In this document: positions 29,306-38,041 of the stretch, piece by piece
Position numbering within the stretch: the first letter of the stretch is position 1
Layout of the letters: each line of letters opens with the position of its first letter
Program-made: the position numbers and the translations under genes
Notes under the pieces: generated by a model
Database searches by the model: none
Seen by the model: only the letters and a program-made list of their open reading frames with translations
What the model was told of the DNA's origin: nothing
NCBI RefSeq assembly: GCF_016405905.1
Contig: NZ_JAEFCB010000004.1
Span: 172,422-236,421, forward strand
Source of the DNA: Variovorax sp. IB41
GTDB taxonomy: Bacteria > Pseudomonadota > Gammaproteobacteria > Burkholderiales > Burkholderiaceae_C
Direction: 5' to 3'
DNA length: 64,000 nt

Positions 29306-30235
29306 GTGGAGATAAGACCGCTGCGGTACTTCGTGGCCGTCGCCGAGACCGGCCACATGACGCGCGCCGCCGAGCAGCTGGGCATCCAGCAGCCGCCGCT
29401 GAGCCAGACGATCAAGGCGCTCGAACGCGAGCTGGGCGTGCTGCTGTTTCGCCGCCATCCGCGCGGCGTGGCGCTCACCGATGCGGGGCGCCTGTTCCAG
29501 GTCGAAGCGCTGCGCATGCTGCAGGACATGGAGGCCATGAAGCAGCGCATGGCGCGCGTGGCCAACGGCGAGGTCGGCACGCTGGCGGTCGGCTTCACCA
29601 GCTCGGCCGCGGCGCACCGCTTCGTGCCCGAGGCGCTGCGCGCCTTTCGCCGCGAGCACCCCGGCGTGGAGCTGCAACTGCGCGAGAACAACGCGGCCGA
29701 GCTGACCGAGGCGCTGGCCGCCGGCCGCCTGCACTGCGGCTTGCTGCGCGTGCCGGTCGCGCGGCCCGAGGGCCTGCTGTTCGAGACGCTGCTGCGCGAG
29801 CCGGTGCTGGTCGCGATGCCGAGCGACCACCCCTTTGCCCTCGCGCGAAAGAACATGGAAAAGGCCTCGCGCCCGCTGCCGCTCGCGCGGCTGTGCGAGG
29901 AAGGCATCATCCTCGTGCGCCGTCCGGGCGCGCCGGGCCTCTATGCCGAGCTGCTGGCGCTGTGCCACGCCAAGGGCCTGCGCCCGCGCGTGGTGGCCGA
30001 GGTGGACCGCATGATGACCAACCTGAATCTCGTGGCCGCGGGCGTGGGGCTGTCGGTGGTGCCGGCCTCGATGACCGGTGTGCACGCGCATGCCATCGCC
30101 TACGCGCGCCTGGCCGACGGCGGCCAGCTCGACGCACCGCTCACGCTGGTGTCGCGCCTGGAAGAAGACAACCTGCCCGCGCAGCACTTCGCCGCGCTGC
30201 TGCGCAGGCACGCGAGCGAGAACCCGGGGTCATGA
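29306..30235 (+). CDS. LysR family transcriptional regulator
   Basis: A 309-residue LysR-type regulator of the BenM/CatM-like group. The HTH is IRPLRYFVAVAETGHMTRAAEQLGIQQPPLSQTIKALERELG (residues 3-45) and the effector domain follows with GTLAVGFTSSAA. It begins with GTG at 29306 after GTGGAG. It is divergent from the tannase-like operon and overlaps the following Bug receptor gene by 4 bases, so it may control both. BenM-type members usually sense aromatic acids or dicarboxylates, consistent with the esterase neighbourhood. The spacer is strongly AT-rich and contains a GTGTAC...GTACAC pair (29226-29265). Confidence 0.85.
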   Translation: MEIRPLRYFVAVAETGHMTRAAEQLGIQQPPLSQTIKALERELGVLLFRRHPRGVALTDAGRLFQVEALRMLQDMEAMKQRMARVANGEVGTLAVGFTSSAAAHRFVPEALRAFRREHPGVELQLRENNAAELTEALAAGRLHCGLLRVPVARPEGLLFETLLREPVLVAMPSDHPFALARKNMEKASRPLPLARLCEEGIILVRRPGAPGLYAELLALCHAKGLRPRVVAEVDRMMTNLNLVAAGVGLSVVPASMTGVHAHAIAYARLADGGQLDAPLTLVSRLEEDNLPAQHFAALLRRHASENPGS

Positions 30236-31239
30236 GCAACGTCTGGCTGCGCCGTCGCCATTTCGTGCGCAGCACCGGCGCCCTGCTGGCTGCTGCGTGC
30301 GGCATGCCGCAATGGCTGCGCGCCGCCACGACGTCATCGCCCTGGCCGAACCGCCCCGTGCGCCTGATCGTGGTCTATCCGCCGGGCGGCGTGAGCGACG
30401 GCATGGCGCGCGTGCTGGCCGATCCGCTCTCGCAGGCGCTGGGCGTGCCGGTGCTCATCGAGAACCGCGCGGGCGCGGGCGGCAGCATCGGCATGGATGC
30501 GCTCGCGCGCGCCACGCCCGACGGCTGCACCCTCGCCTTCTCGGCCATCAGCCCGCTCACGCTGCACCCGCTGATCGCGCGCGTTCCCTACGACCCGCTG
30601 CGCGCCTTCGCGCCGGTGGCCAGCGTGATGCGCACGCCGGTGCTGGTGGTCGGCACGCCGGCCTTCACGGGCCACGGCTTCGCCGACCTGATTGCGCGCG
30701 CACGCAGCCAGCCCGGCGCGGTGCGCTGGGCCACCTCGGGCGTGGCCACCATCGGGCACCTGGTGCTCGCGCAGGTACGCATGCAAAGCCGCACCGACAT
30801 CACGCACATCCCCTACGCGGGCGGCGGCCCGCAGCTCAACGATGCGCTGAGCGGGCAATTCGAGGTGCTCTCGACCAACGTCGCCGCGCAGCAGCTGCAG
30901 TACATCGAGGGCGGACGGTTCCAGGCGCTGGCGGTGGGCGCGCCCGCGCGCATCGAGGCGCTGCCCGCGGTGCCGACGCTCGCGGAGCTGGGGTACGAGC
31001 GCGCGAACCGCGATTCGCTCTTCGGCATCTTCGCGCCGGCGCGCACGCCTGCGGCGGTGGTGCAGCGGCTGAATGCGGAGATCAATCGCGTGCTGCGCAG
31101 CGATGCGGTGAGGGCGCGGCTGCGGGGGGCGTACAACCTGCCGGCCGGGGGAAGCATCGAGGACTTCGCGCATGAGATCGCCGTGGATCGGCGGCGCAAT
31201 CGGGCGTTGGTGGCGGGGGATCGGGCGCAGTTCGACTAG
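30232..31239 (+). CDS. Bug-type tripartite tricarboxylate transporter receptor
   Basis: A 335-residue periplasmic receptor. The N-terminus LRRRHFVRSTGALLAAACGMPQWLRA looks like a Tat-style twin-arginine signal. The Bug domain follows with PNRPVRLIVVYPPGGVSDGMARVLADPLSQALG, IENRAGAGGSIGMDALARATPDGCTL and ITHIPYAGGGPQLNDALSGQFEV. It is coupled to the LysR gene by an ATGA overlap. With the Bug receptor at the end of the divergent esterase operon, this locus holds two receptors and no membrane component. Confidence 0.85.
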   Translation: MSNVWLRRRHFVRSTGALLAAACGMPQWLRAATTSSPWPNRPVRLIVVYPPGGVSDGMARVLADPLSQALGVPVLIENRAGAGGSIGMDALARATPDGCTLAFSAISPLTLHPLIARVPYDPLRAFAPVASVMRTPVLVVGTPAFTGHGFADLIARARSQPGAVRWATSGVATIGHLVLAQVRMQSRTDITHIPYAGGGPQLNDALSGQFEVLSTNVAAQQLQYIEGGRFQALAVGAPARIEALPAVPTLAELGYERANRDSLFGIFAPARTPAAVVQRLNAEINRVLRSDAVRARLRGAYNLPAGGSIEDFAHEIAVDRRRNRALVAGDRAQFD

Positions 31240-31242
31240 GGA

Positions 31243-31806
31243 CTAGGTTTCAGCGCCCCAAAGCCGCGGATAGTCACTCACGAAGCCGTCCCCGGTCACA
31301 CCGAGCACCGCCTCGTAGTCGAAGCGTTTCGCCACATACGCGTACTCGCTCTCGCCGCGCCGCTCGTAGCTTTGCATCAGCTCGCTGAGCACGCCGCCGC
31401 CATCGAGATCGACCCACGCGGCCGGCGCATCGGCCGACTCTCCCACCGAGAGATTGAGCCGCCGCAGTTGCAGCAGGTTGGTGGCGGGCGTGAACCCCAA
31501 ATCGAGGTCCACGCAATGCGACAGGTCGGGCACGGCCTCGTCGTTGAGCTTCCAGTGGCCATGCGCATCGCGCGCGATCGACAGCTCCACGGCCGCGTCG
31601 CCGAGCCAGCCGCGCACCATGCCCCACTGCGTGTGCCAGTGCAGGTCGCAGCGCACGCGGTAGTGCAGCTGGGCGATGCGGCCGTCCTCCTGGCGGAACA
31701 CCGCGGCGCCGTCGAGCTGCCAGGCCGAGGCATTGCGCTCGAGCCGGCAGGCGTCGTGGCCCGGGGCATCGAGCTTGCGCCAGAGAATGGAGGCGACGGT
31801 TTGCAT
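31243..31806 (-). CDS. Putative glycolipid-binding domain protein (DUF1089-like)
   Basis: A 187-residue soluble protein with the order SILWRKLDAPGHDACRLE, a LHYRVRCDLHWHTQWGMVRGW strand pair, DLDLGFTPATNLLQLRRLNL and a C-terminal YVAKRFDYEAVLGVTGDGFVSDYPRLW. This matches the putative glycolipid-binding family (formerly DUF1089). The function is not established. The ATG at 31806 was chosen because upstream residues overlap the divergent YiiX-like gene region. It stands alone between the Bug receptor and the YiiX-like gene. Confidence 0.75.
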   Translation of the reverse strand: MQTVASILWRKLDAPGHDACRLERNASAWQLDGAAVFRQEDGRIAQLHYRVRCDLHWHTQWGMVRGWLGDAAVELSIARDAHGHWKLNDEAVPDLSHCVDLDLGFTPATNLLQLRRLNLSVGESADAPAAWVDLDGGGVLSELMQSYERRGESEYAYVAKRFDYEAVLGVTGDGFVSDYPRLWGAET

Positions 31807-31867
31807 GGCGCGGATGATGGCACCGGCATGCTGCAGGGCGCAAGCGCCATCGCGCAAAATGCCCCGC

Positions 31868-32485
31868 ATGATGAAGGCCCTTTTCACGGCGCTGCTCGCC
31901 CCTCTCCTCTCCCTGCTGGCAGGCGGCGCCGCGCATGCAGCCGCGCTGAAAGACGGCGACATCGTCTTCCACACCTCGCGCTCGGCCCAGAGCGTGGCGG
32001 TGCAGCGTGCCACGGGCTCGCGCTACAGCCACATGGGCATCGTGCTGCTGCGGGACGGCAAGCCCTTCGTGTTCGAGGCCGTCTCGACCGTGCGCTACAC
32101 GCCGCTCGCGCAATGGACCGCGCGCGGCAACGGCGGGCACTACGTGGCCAAGCGCCTGCGCGATGCCGACACGCTGCTGACACCCGGCGCCGTGGCCCGC
32201 CTGCACGCGCGCACGTCGGACTTCGCAGGCCGGCCCTACGACCTGACCTTCGAGTGGTCGGACGGGCGCATCTACTGCTCCGAACTCGTGTGGAAGCTCT
32301 ACCAGCGCGCGCTGGGCGTGCGCATCGGCGAGCTGCAGAAGATCCGCGAATTCAACCTCGCCGACCCGGCCGTGCGCGCCAAGATGCGCGAGCGCTACGG
32401 CGACAGGGTGCCGATGGACGAACCAGTGATCTCACCCGTGGCAATGTTCGATTCGCCGTTGCTCGTGACCGTCGAAACACGCTGA
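31868..32485 (+). CDS. YiiX-like permuted papain-fold (NlpC/P60) protein
   Basis: A 205-residue exported protein with a signal peptide (MKALFTALLAPLLSLLAGGAAHA). The YiiX/permuted NlpC-P60 pattern follows: KDGDIVFHTSRSAQSVAVQRATGSRYSHMGIVLL with the catalytic-type His in YSHMG, then RIYCSELVWKLYQRAL with the catalytic Cys. Such enzymes are predicted amidases or thioesterases acting in the envelope; the substrate is unknown. The start (31868 or 31871) lacks a good ribosome-binding site. Downstream lies dinB on the same strand, but a functional link is unlikely. Confidence 0.8.
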   Translation: MMKALFTALLAPLLSLLAGGAAHAAALKDGDIVFHTSRSAQSVAVQRATGSRYSHMGIVLLRDGKPFVFEAVSTVRYTPLAQWTARGNGGHYVAKRLRDADTLLTPGAVARLHARTSDFAGRPYDLTFEWSDGRIYCSELVWKLYQRALGVRIGELQKIREFNLADPAVRAKMRERYGDRVPMDEPVISPVAMFDSPLLVTVETR

Positions 32486-32538
32486 CCTCCGCGGCCCTCG
32501 GCGGGCGAAACTCCTCCAGCCGCGAGACAATCGTTTCC

Positions 32539-33795
32539 GTGAGTTCCCCGCCCCCCTCGCCCCTCCCGACAGGCCCGATCCGCCGCATCGCCCACCTCGA
32601 CATGGACGCCTTCTACGCGTCGGTCGAGCTGTTGCGCTATCCGCAGCTCAAGGGCCTGCCCATGGTGATCGGCGGCGGGCGGCGCAACGTCGACGAGGCG
32701 ATCCGCAACCTGCCCGCGGGCGGCACGCTGGCCGACATTCCGGTGGAGGCCTTTCCGCGGCTGAAGGACTACGCGGGCCGCGGCGTCATCACCACCGCCA
32801 CCTACCCCGCGCGGCAGTTCGGCATCGGCTCGGCCATGGGACTCATGAAGGCGGCCAAGCTGTGCCCGCAGGCGCTGATCCTGCCGGTCGATTTCGACGA
32901 ATACCGTCGCTTCTCGCGCGCCTTCAAGCAGGTGATCCTGGACATCGCGCCGCTCATGGAAGACCGCGGCGTGGACGAGGTGTACATCGACTTCACCGAC
33001 GTGCCCGGCGGCCAGCGCGACGGCGGGCGCTCTCTGGCGCGGCTGATCCAGAAATCGATCCTCGACGCCACGGGCCTGACCTGCTCGATCGGCGTGGCGC
33101 CCAACAAGCTCATCGCCAAGATGGCGAGCGAATTCAACAAGCCCAACGGCATCTCGGTGGTCTACGAAGGTGACCTGGAGAGCCGCATCTGGCCCCTGCC
33201 CTGCCGCAAGGTGAACGGCATCGGGCCCAAGGCCGACGAGAAGCTGAAGCGCTTCGGCATCGAGACCGTCGGCCAGCTCGCGGCGCGCGAGCGCGACTGG
33301 CTCGTGCAGAACTTCGGCAAGGCCACCGGCGCATGGATGCACGAGGTGGCCTGGGGCCGCGACGACCGGCCGGTGGTGACCGAGAGCGAGCCCGTCTCGA
33401 TGAGCCGCGAGACCACGTTCGACCGCGACCTGCACGCGGTGCGCGACCGCGCCGAGCTGGGCGCGATCTTCACGCACCTGTGCGAGAAGGTCGCCGAAGA
33501 CCTGCAGCGCAAGGGCTATGTGGGCAAGACCATCGGCATCAAGCTGCGCTACGACGATTTCAAGATCGCCACGCGCGACCAGACCATCGACCGCTTCACC
33601 GCCGACGGCAAGACCATCCGGCAGGTCGGCGGGCAGTGCCTGAAGCGCGTGCCGCTGGAGCGGCCGCTGCGCCTCCTGGGCGTGCGCGTGGGGGCGCTGG
33701 CGAAGGCCGGCAGCCCCGAGGCGCTGGCACCGGCCGCTGCGGGCACGTCGCGCGCCTCGGCGGAACCCGCCTCGACCACGGCATCGCTCTTCTGA
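32539..33795 (+). CDS. dinB: DNA polymerase IV (Y family)
   Basis: A 418-residue error-prone translesion polymerase. It has the catalytic HLDMDAFYASVE motif, VDEVYIDFTDV with the Asp-Glu pair, CSIGVAPNKLIAKMASEFNKPNG, helix-hairpin-helix KVNGIGPKADEKLKRFGIETVGQLA and a C-terminal little-finger domain starting at TFDRDL. An insertion of about 30 residues after GGGRR (NVDEAIRNLPAGGTLADIPV) separates the first motifs, seen in related betaproteobacterial DinB. GTG at 32539 is the only start right before the first motif; its ribosome-binding site is weak. The C-terminus ends in a low-complexity Ala-Ser tail with ASLF, which may act as a clamp-binding motif. Confidence 0.9.
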   Translation: MSSPPPSPLPTGPIRRIAHLDMDAFYASVELLRYPQLKGLPMVIGGGRRNVDEAIRNLPAGGTLADIPVEAFPRLKDYAGRGVITTATYPARQFGIGSAMGLMKAAKLCPQALILPVDFDEYRRFSRAFKQVILDIAPLMEDRGVDEVYIDFTDVPGGQRDGGRSLARLIQKSILDATGLTCSIGVAPNKLIAKMASEFNKPNGISVVYEGDLESRIWPLPCRKVNGIGPKADEKLKRFGIETVGQLAARERDWLVQNFGKATGAWMHEVAWGRDDRPVVTESEPVSMSRETTFDRDLHAVRDRAELGAIFTHLCEKVAEDLQRKGYVGKTIGIKLRYDDFKIATRDQTIDRFTADGKTIRQVGGQCLKRVPLERPLRLLGVRVGALAKAGSPEALAPAAAGTSRASAEPASTTASLF

Positions 33796-33799
33796 AACC

Positions 33800-34492
33800 A
33801 TGATGATCATCAAACGCTGGCTCCTGCGCCTCGCCTTCACGCTGCTGGGGTTCGTGCTGGCGGTGGGGCTCTATGTGCTCGTGGCCTGCGCGCTGGTGCT
33901 CTGGCCGGCCCATGCGAAGCCGAAGCTGCCCGCCGAAGCCCCGGCCTTGGAAGCCTGGGTGCTGAGCAACGGCGTGCACACCGATCTGGTGTTCCCGGCC
34001 CGCTCGGCCGCCATCGACTGGCACCAGCTCTTTCCGCTCGCCGACTTCAGGGCCGTGCCGCCCGATGCCGAGTTCATCGCCATCGGCTGGGGCGATCGCG
34101 AGTTCTATCTGCACACGCCCACCTGGGCCGACCTGACGGCCTCGCGCGCGTTCGGCGCGCTCGCGGGCGGCAACCGGGCGTTGATGCATGTGACGTACCT
34201 GCAGCGGGGCCAGATGCGGCGCGGCGCCTACAAGCTGCCGCTCTCGCAAGCGCAGTACGCGCAGCTCGTGGACTACGTGCGCGCCGCGCTGCCGTCAGGT
34301 CGCGCGACGCCGATCGCGGGCGCGCACTACGACAACCAGGACGCCTTCTACGAAGCCGAAGGCGGCTACAACCTCTTCGAGACCTGCAACACCTGGACCG
34401 GCCGCGGCCTGCGCAGCGCGGGCGTCACAGTGAGCCGCTGGACGCCCTTCGACTTCAACGTGACCTGGCACCTTCAGCCCACGCAACCCTGA
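33800..34492 (+). CDS. DUF2459 (TIGR02117 family) membrane-anchored protein
   Basis: A 230-residue protein with one N-terminal membrane segment (residues 8-35) and a soluble domain showing the family pattern WVLSNGVHTDLVFP, FIAIGWGDREFYLHTPTWADLT and GGYNLFETCNTWTGRGLRSAGV. This is the TIGR02117/DUF2459 family of unknown function; the conserved His and Cys suggest a possible permuted papain-like fold. It starts 4 bases after the dinB stop, suggesting cotranscription, and converges with the purine nucleoside permease gene. Confidence 0.8.
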   Translation: MMIIKRWLLRLAFTLLGFVLAVGLYVLVACALVLWPAHAKPKLPAEAPALEAWVLSNGVHTDLVFPARSAAIDWHQLFPLADFRAVPPDAEFIAIGWGDREFYLHTPTWADLTASRAFGALAGGNRALMHVTYLQRGQMRRGAYKLPLSQAQYAQLVDYVRAALPSGRATPIAGAHYDNQDAFYEAEGGYNLFETCNTWTGRGLRSAGVTVSRWTPFDFNVTWHLQPTQP

Positions 34493-34498
34493 GGCCGC

Positions 34499-35545
34499 TC
34501 AAGGCTTCGGCACGCCCGCCTGCCACTGCGGCCAGTTCTTCACGATGTGATCCACCACGCGCGTGCCGACCAGCGCGATGTTCTCCACCGTCTCGGCAAA
34601 GCCGCCGGCCGTCTCGCCCGGCGCCGGGTCCAGGTGCTGCAGCGTGCTTTCCTTCGGGTTGCCCTGGTCGAAGTTGACCGCGCCCCGCAGGCTCATCACA
34701 CGGTCGGTGCCGTGGGTGCGCTTGATCACGAGGGTGATGGCGGCGGCCTCCATTTCGGTGATCACGTAGTCGTCGGCGCCGTAGAGCTTGGCGATGTACT
34801 GCGCCTGCTTCGACATGCCCGGGCCGTGGAAGAAGGTGTCGCCGGTCATGTGGGTGCCGGTGCCGACGAAGGGCGCGCGCCGCGCCGCGGCGTCGGGGTA
34901 GCGCAGGCGGTATGTGCGGGCGGCGTCCGAATCCTTCAGCGGCGTGTCGGCCGAGAGCTTCATGGCCCAGCCGACGAGGTCGGGGTTGAGCTTGAAGCGG
35001 CGGTAGTCCTCGTAGCCCTTGCGCGGCATGAAGGTGGGCTCGCCCGCCTTGTTTTCCTCGGGTGCCCAGCGGTGGCCGAGGTCGTAGTCCACGAGCCAGG
35101 TGGCCCAGCTCACCTCGCCGATGGTGCCGCGCGAAGGGGGCGTGCCGGCCACGCCCGAGATCACGTAGTAGGCCTCGGAGAAATCGAACTGCGGATTCAG
35201 CAGGATCGCCTGCATCGACGACGACGAGTTGACCTTGCCCATGCCGAGCACCGCGCCGCAGACGCCGTCGGCGTTGCAGTACACGGGCTGCAGCGCGCCG
35301 GGCACGGCCATGGGCCTGGCGCCCTTCCAGTAGCGCTCGTACCAATGCTGGAACTCGCCGGCGCGGTCGCCGGTGTTCTGCCCGATCTCGAACATGGCGG
35401 CGACGAACACCTTGACCTTGACGGGCGCGGCCGATGCAGCCGGTGCATTTGGCGCAGGCGAGGTGGAGGCACAGGCCGTGGCGAGCAGCGCCGCGGCACA
35501 CAGCGCCGACCAGCGGGCGCAGAGGGAGGTCCAACGAGGAAGCAT
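34499..35545 (-). CDS. Purine nucleoside permease family lipoprotein
   Basis: A 348-residue exported protein with an N-terminal lipobox (LLATAC, Cys at residue 25) and the NUP family pattern: VKVFVAAMFEIGQNTGDRAGEFQHWYERYW, GVCGAVLGMGKVNSSSSMQAILL, AYYVISGVAGTPPSRGTIGEVSWA and ITEMEAAAITLVI. Homologues in fungi are called nucleoside permeases, but the fold is related to nucleoside phosphorylases. A surface nucleoside-binding or hydrolytic role is therefore as likely as transport. It is a single gene between two convergent/divergent neighbours. Confidence 0.8.
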   Translation of the reverse strand: MLPRWTSLCARWSALCAAALLATACASTSPAPNAPAASAAPVKVKVFVAAMFEIGQNTGDRAGEFQHWYERYWKGARPMAVPGALQPVYCNADGVCGAVLGMGKVNSSSSMQAILLNPQFDFSEAYYVISGVAGTPPSRGTIGEVSWATWLVDYDLGHRWAPEENKAGEPTFMPRKGYEDYRRFKLNPDLVGWAMKLSADTPLKDSDAARTYRLRYPDAAARRAPFVGTGTHMTGDTFFHGPGMSKQAQYIAKLYGADDYVITEMEAAAITLVIKRTHGTDRVMSLRGAVNFDQGNPKESTLQHLDPAPGETAGGFAETVENIALVGTRVVDHIVKNWPQWQAGVPKP

Positions 35546-35656
35546 GATTTTTGCGGGCGGAGATAAGTGGAAGAGAGGCACCAACAGCTTGCGGCGTCCT
35601 ACACCGGGCGATTGTCGGTGCTGGCACAAGCGGATGCATCTCCAGACGCAAACCTC

Positions 35657-36916
35657 ATGCCGGCCTCCACCTCGCCCACCTCCAAGCCGATCGTCAAACC
35701 GCCTGCCAAGGCGCCCTCCAAGCCCACGCCCATCGCGAACGGCCTGGTCTACGTCACTCCCGACATGCCCGGCATCCAGCGCCTGAAGCACGGCGAGCGC
35801 TTCCGCTACCGCGACGCCAAGGGCCGGTGGCTGCGCGACGTGGACGAGATCTCCCGCATCCGCATGCTGGCCATTCCGCCGGCCTACACGCAGGTGTGGA
35901 TCTGCCCCCTGCCCAACGGCCACCTGCAGGCCACCGGCATCGACGCGCGCGGCCGCAAGCAATACCGCTACCACGCCGACTGGCGCGTGATGAAGGACGA
36001 GACCAAGTTCGAGCGGCTCGAAGCCTTCGCGCTCGCGCTGCCGCGCATCCGCGCCCGCGTCGCGCGCGACCTGCAGCCGGTGAAAGGCCAGAAGGTGCCC
36101 GGGCGCAGCCAGGTGCTCGCCGCGCTCGTGCGCCTCCTGGACACCACGCTGCTGCGCGTGGGCAACGAGGAGTACGCGAGCACCAACGGCTCCTTCGGAC
36201 TCACCACGCTGCGCGACCGCCATGCGGCCGTGCAGGGCACGGCGCTGCGGCTGCACTTCAAGGGCAAGAGCGGCGTGATGCACGAGGCGAAGCTCGAAGA
36301 CCCGCGCGTGGCGAAGGTGGTGCGCCAGTGCCAGCAGTTGCCGGGGCAGGCACTCTTCCAGTACGCGGACGAAGACGGCGAGCTGCGCGGCGTCTCGTCC
36401 ACCGACGTCAACGACTACATCGCCGAGGCCGCAGGAATTGCCGAAGCCTCGCAGGGCGACCGCTTCACCGCCAAGGACTTCCGCACCTGGCACGGCACGG
36501 TGCAGGCGCTGGAGCTCACGCGCCTGGCCTGCGAGCCGGGCCGCGTCGCCGCGGACGGCAGCCGCTACAGCGCCAAGGACATCCTCGCGGCGGTGGCCAA
36601 GCAACTGGGCAACACGCCTGCGGTCTGCAAGAAGGCCTATGTGCACCCGGCCGTGCTGGCGCTGGGCAGCGCGCTCGCGAACGACGACGAGGACGCGGCC
36701 ACCGCGTTGTTCGAGAAGATCGCCGGGCGCGACACGGCCAGGCCTTCGCGCGGGCTGTATGCGGCGGAGCGGCGGCTGCTGGCGTTCTTGCGGACGCACC
36801 GGCAGGCGCAGGTGCGTGAACGGCGCGCCGGCAAACCTGGCGCCGGCGGGCGGCGCAAGCCTCAGCCGGTCGCGAGCGAGAAACGCACGCTGTCGCCGTC
36901 CACCGCGATGGCGTAG
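35657..36916 (+). CDS. DNA topoisomerase IB (poxvirus/bacterial type)
   Basis: A 419-residue type IB topoisomerase that relaxes supercoils by nicking and religating one strand. It has an N-terminal DNA-binding domain (GIQRLKHGERFRYRDAKGRWLRD, IPPAYTQVWICPLPNGHLQATGIDARGRKQYRYH). The catalytic domain has Arg167 (LLRVGNEEYA), KDFRTWHGT with the further Arg/His, and the nucleophile Tyr328 in KKAYVHP. The ATG at 35657 begins a Pro/Lys-rich tail typical of the family; the frame is open 30 codons upstream. The C-terminal basic tail overlaps the convergent histidine kinase-like gene by 55 bases. Confidence 0.9.
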   Translation: MPASTSPTSKPIVKPPAKAPSKPTPIANGLVYVTPDMPGIQRLKHGERFRYRDAKGRWLRDVDEISRIRMLAIPPAYTQVWICPLPNGHLQATGIDARGRKQYRYHADWRVMKDETKFERLEAFALALPRIRARVARDLQPVKGQKVPGRSQVLAALVRLLDTTLLRVGNEEYASTNGSFGLTTLRDRHAAVQGTALRLHFKGKSGVMHEAKLEDPRVAKVVRQCQQLPGQALFQYADEDGELRGVSSTDVNDYIAEAAGIAEASQGDRFTAKDFRTWHGTVQALELTRLACEPGRVAADGSRYSAKDILAAVAKQLGNTPAVCKKAYVHPAVLALGSALANDDEDAATALFEKIAGRDTARPSRGLYAAERRLLAFLRTHRQAQVRERRAGKPGAGGRRKPQPVASEKRTLSPSTAMA

Positions 36917-37551
36917 CCCATGTCCTCGGCGAGGTTCTGCAGCGCGATCGCGTCGATGGCCAGCGCGCGCGGCGCGCGGTGCGCATCGAGCACGGGGTTC
37001 ACCGCGCCGGCTTCGCGTGGCAAGGCGATGAAGCGTAGCCCGTCGGGGCCGTCGGCCTCGACCCGGATCGCGCCGGCCTCGGCCGCGCCGTCGTGCAGAT
37101 AGCCCAGGACGCCCAGGAAGAGGTAGCGCAACGCGGCCCCTGCGGGCCGGCGCGGCTCGCCCTCTTGCGCATCGAGCGGCACATCGAGCGAAGGGTCGGC
37201 ATCGAGCATCACGCCATGCAGGTCGAAGGCCGAGCGCATCAGGTTCACGCACTGCGCCACCAGCGCACTGCGGGTGATGCCGTCGTCGGTGGTGGCCAGT
37301 TCCCAGTCGCGCAACGACCGGATGGCTTGCACCAGTTCCGACACCTGGTTGTCGATGAGGGCCACGCGCTCTTCGCAGGCGGCGGCATCGATGGGGGTGG
37401 CGGCCACCTGGCGCTTGAGCATCAGGAGCGCCATGCGCACCACCGAGACGGGCGCCGCCATGTCGTGGCGCAGGGCGGGCAAGGCGCGGGTGAGCAGTTC
37501 GTGGCGCACGCCGGCAGCGATCCAGCTGCGCGCTCCGGGCGACGATTTCAT
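36862..37551 (-). CDS. Histidine kinase-like protein with degenerate ATPase domain
   Basis: A 229-residue protein without membrane segments. Residues 25-48 (PALRHDMAAPVSVVRMALLMLKRQ) resemble a HisKA phosphoacceptor H-box (H-D-x-x-x-P). The following region ends in IRVEADGPDGLRF and IALQNLAEDMGYAIAVDGDSVRFSLATG, like the last strands of a HATPase domain. The N-box asparagine and the glycine-rich G1/G2 loops are missing, so it cannot bind ATP in the usual way. It could be a phosphotransfer protein of the ChpT kind. No response regulator is adjacent. It converges on, and overlaps, topoisomerase IB. Confidence 0.5.
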   Translation of the reverse strand: MKSSPGARSWIAAGVRHELLTRALPALRHDMAAPVSVVRMALLMLKRQVAATPIDAAACEERVALIDNQVSELVQAIRSLRDWELATTDDGITRSALVAQCVNLMRSAFDLHGVMLDADPSLDVPLDAQEGEPRRPAGAALRYLFLGVLGYLHDGAAEAGAIRVEADGPDGLRFIALPREAGAVNPVLDAHRAPRALAIDAIALQNLAEDMGYAIAVDGDSVRFSLATG

Positions 37552-37729
37552 TGCGCTGCAGCCCAGGTCGGGGTGCGGCCCGTGCGGCGGGGGGCGGCGG
37601 GGGACACGGTCACGGGAAATTTCCTGAAACGGGGAGAGGGCAACAAGTATCGTGCCCGCCTCACCGGCCAGGTGTAGGAGCGTGCCTACGCCCTCGATGC
37701 CTCCGTCCAGGAACCCAAGGCCCGGGGGC

Positions 37730-37909
37730 TCAGGGTTTCCCGAGGTAGGTGCGGATGTCCTTCACCTCGACGCCGGCGGCGGCGACGGCCGAGCGCAACT
37801 GCGCCTCGGTCACACCCAGCGTCTGCGTCCAGTAGCGCACTTCGTGGGATTCATTGACGTTGATGCGGGCTGCATCCTGCGGTCCGCGCTTGCTCAGGTC
37901 ATCGGCCAT
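37730..37909 (-). CDS. DUF3606 domain small protein
   Basis: A 59-residue protein, MADDLSKRGPQDAARINVNE followed by HEVRYWTQTLGVTEAQLRSAVAAAG and a short C-terminal VKDIRTYLGK. This is the complete DUF3606 pattern (small proteins, often 60-80 residues, function unknown, commonly found near stress genes). The ATG at 37909 was preferred; the frame is open 24 codons upstream with non-family residues. About 180 bases lacking a gene separate it from the histidine kinase-like gene. Confidence 0.75.
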   Translation of the reverse strand: MADDLSKRGPQDAARINVNESHEVRYWTQTLGVTEAQLRSAVAAAGVEVKDIRTYLGKP

Positions 37910-38041
37910 GGTGTGGATTCCTTGTTGAAGGCCACCACGATGCGGCGTGCGCGGGCGATGCGCTGGCGGACGGCAGCGCACCCGCGTGCAGGATAAGTCC
38001 GAGGAACGGGTTAGAGGTTGGGCTGGCGATGCCCCGCGGAT

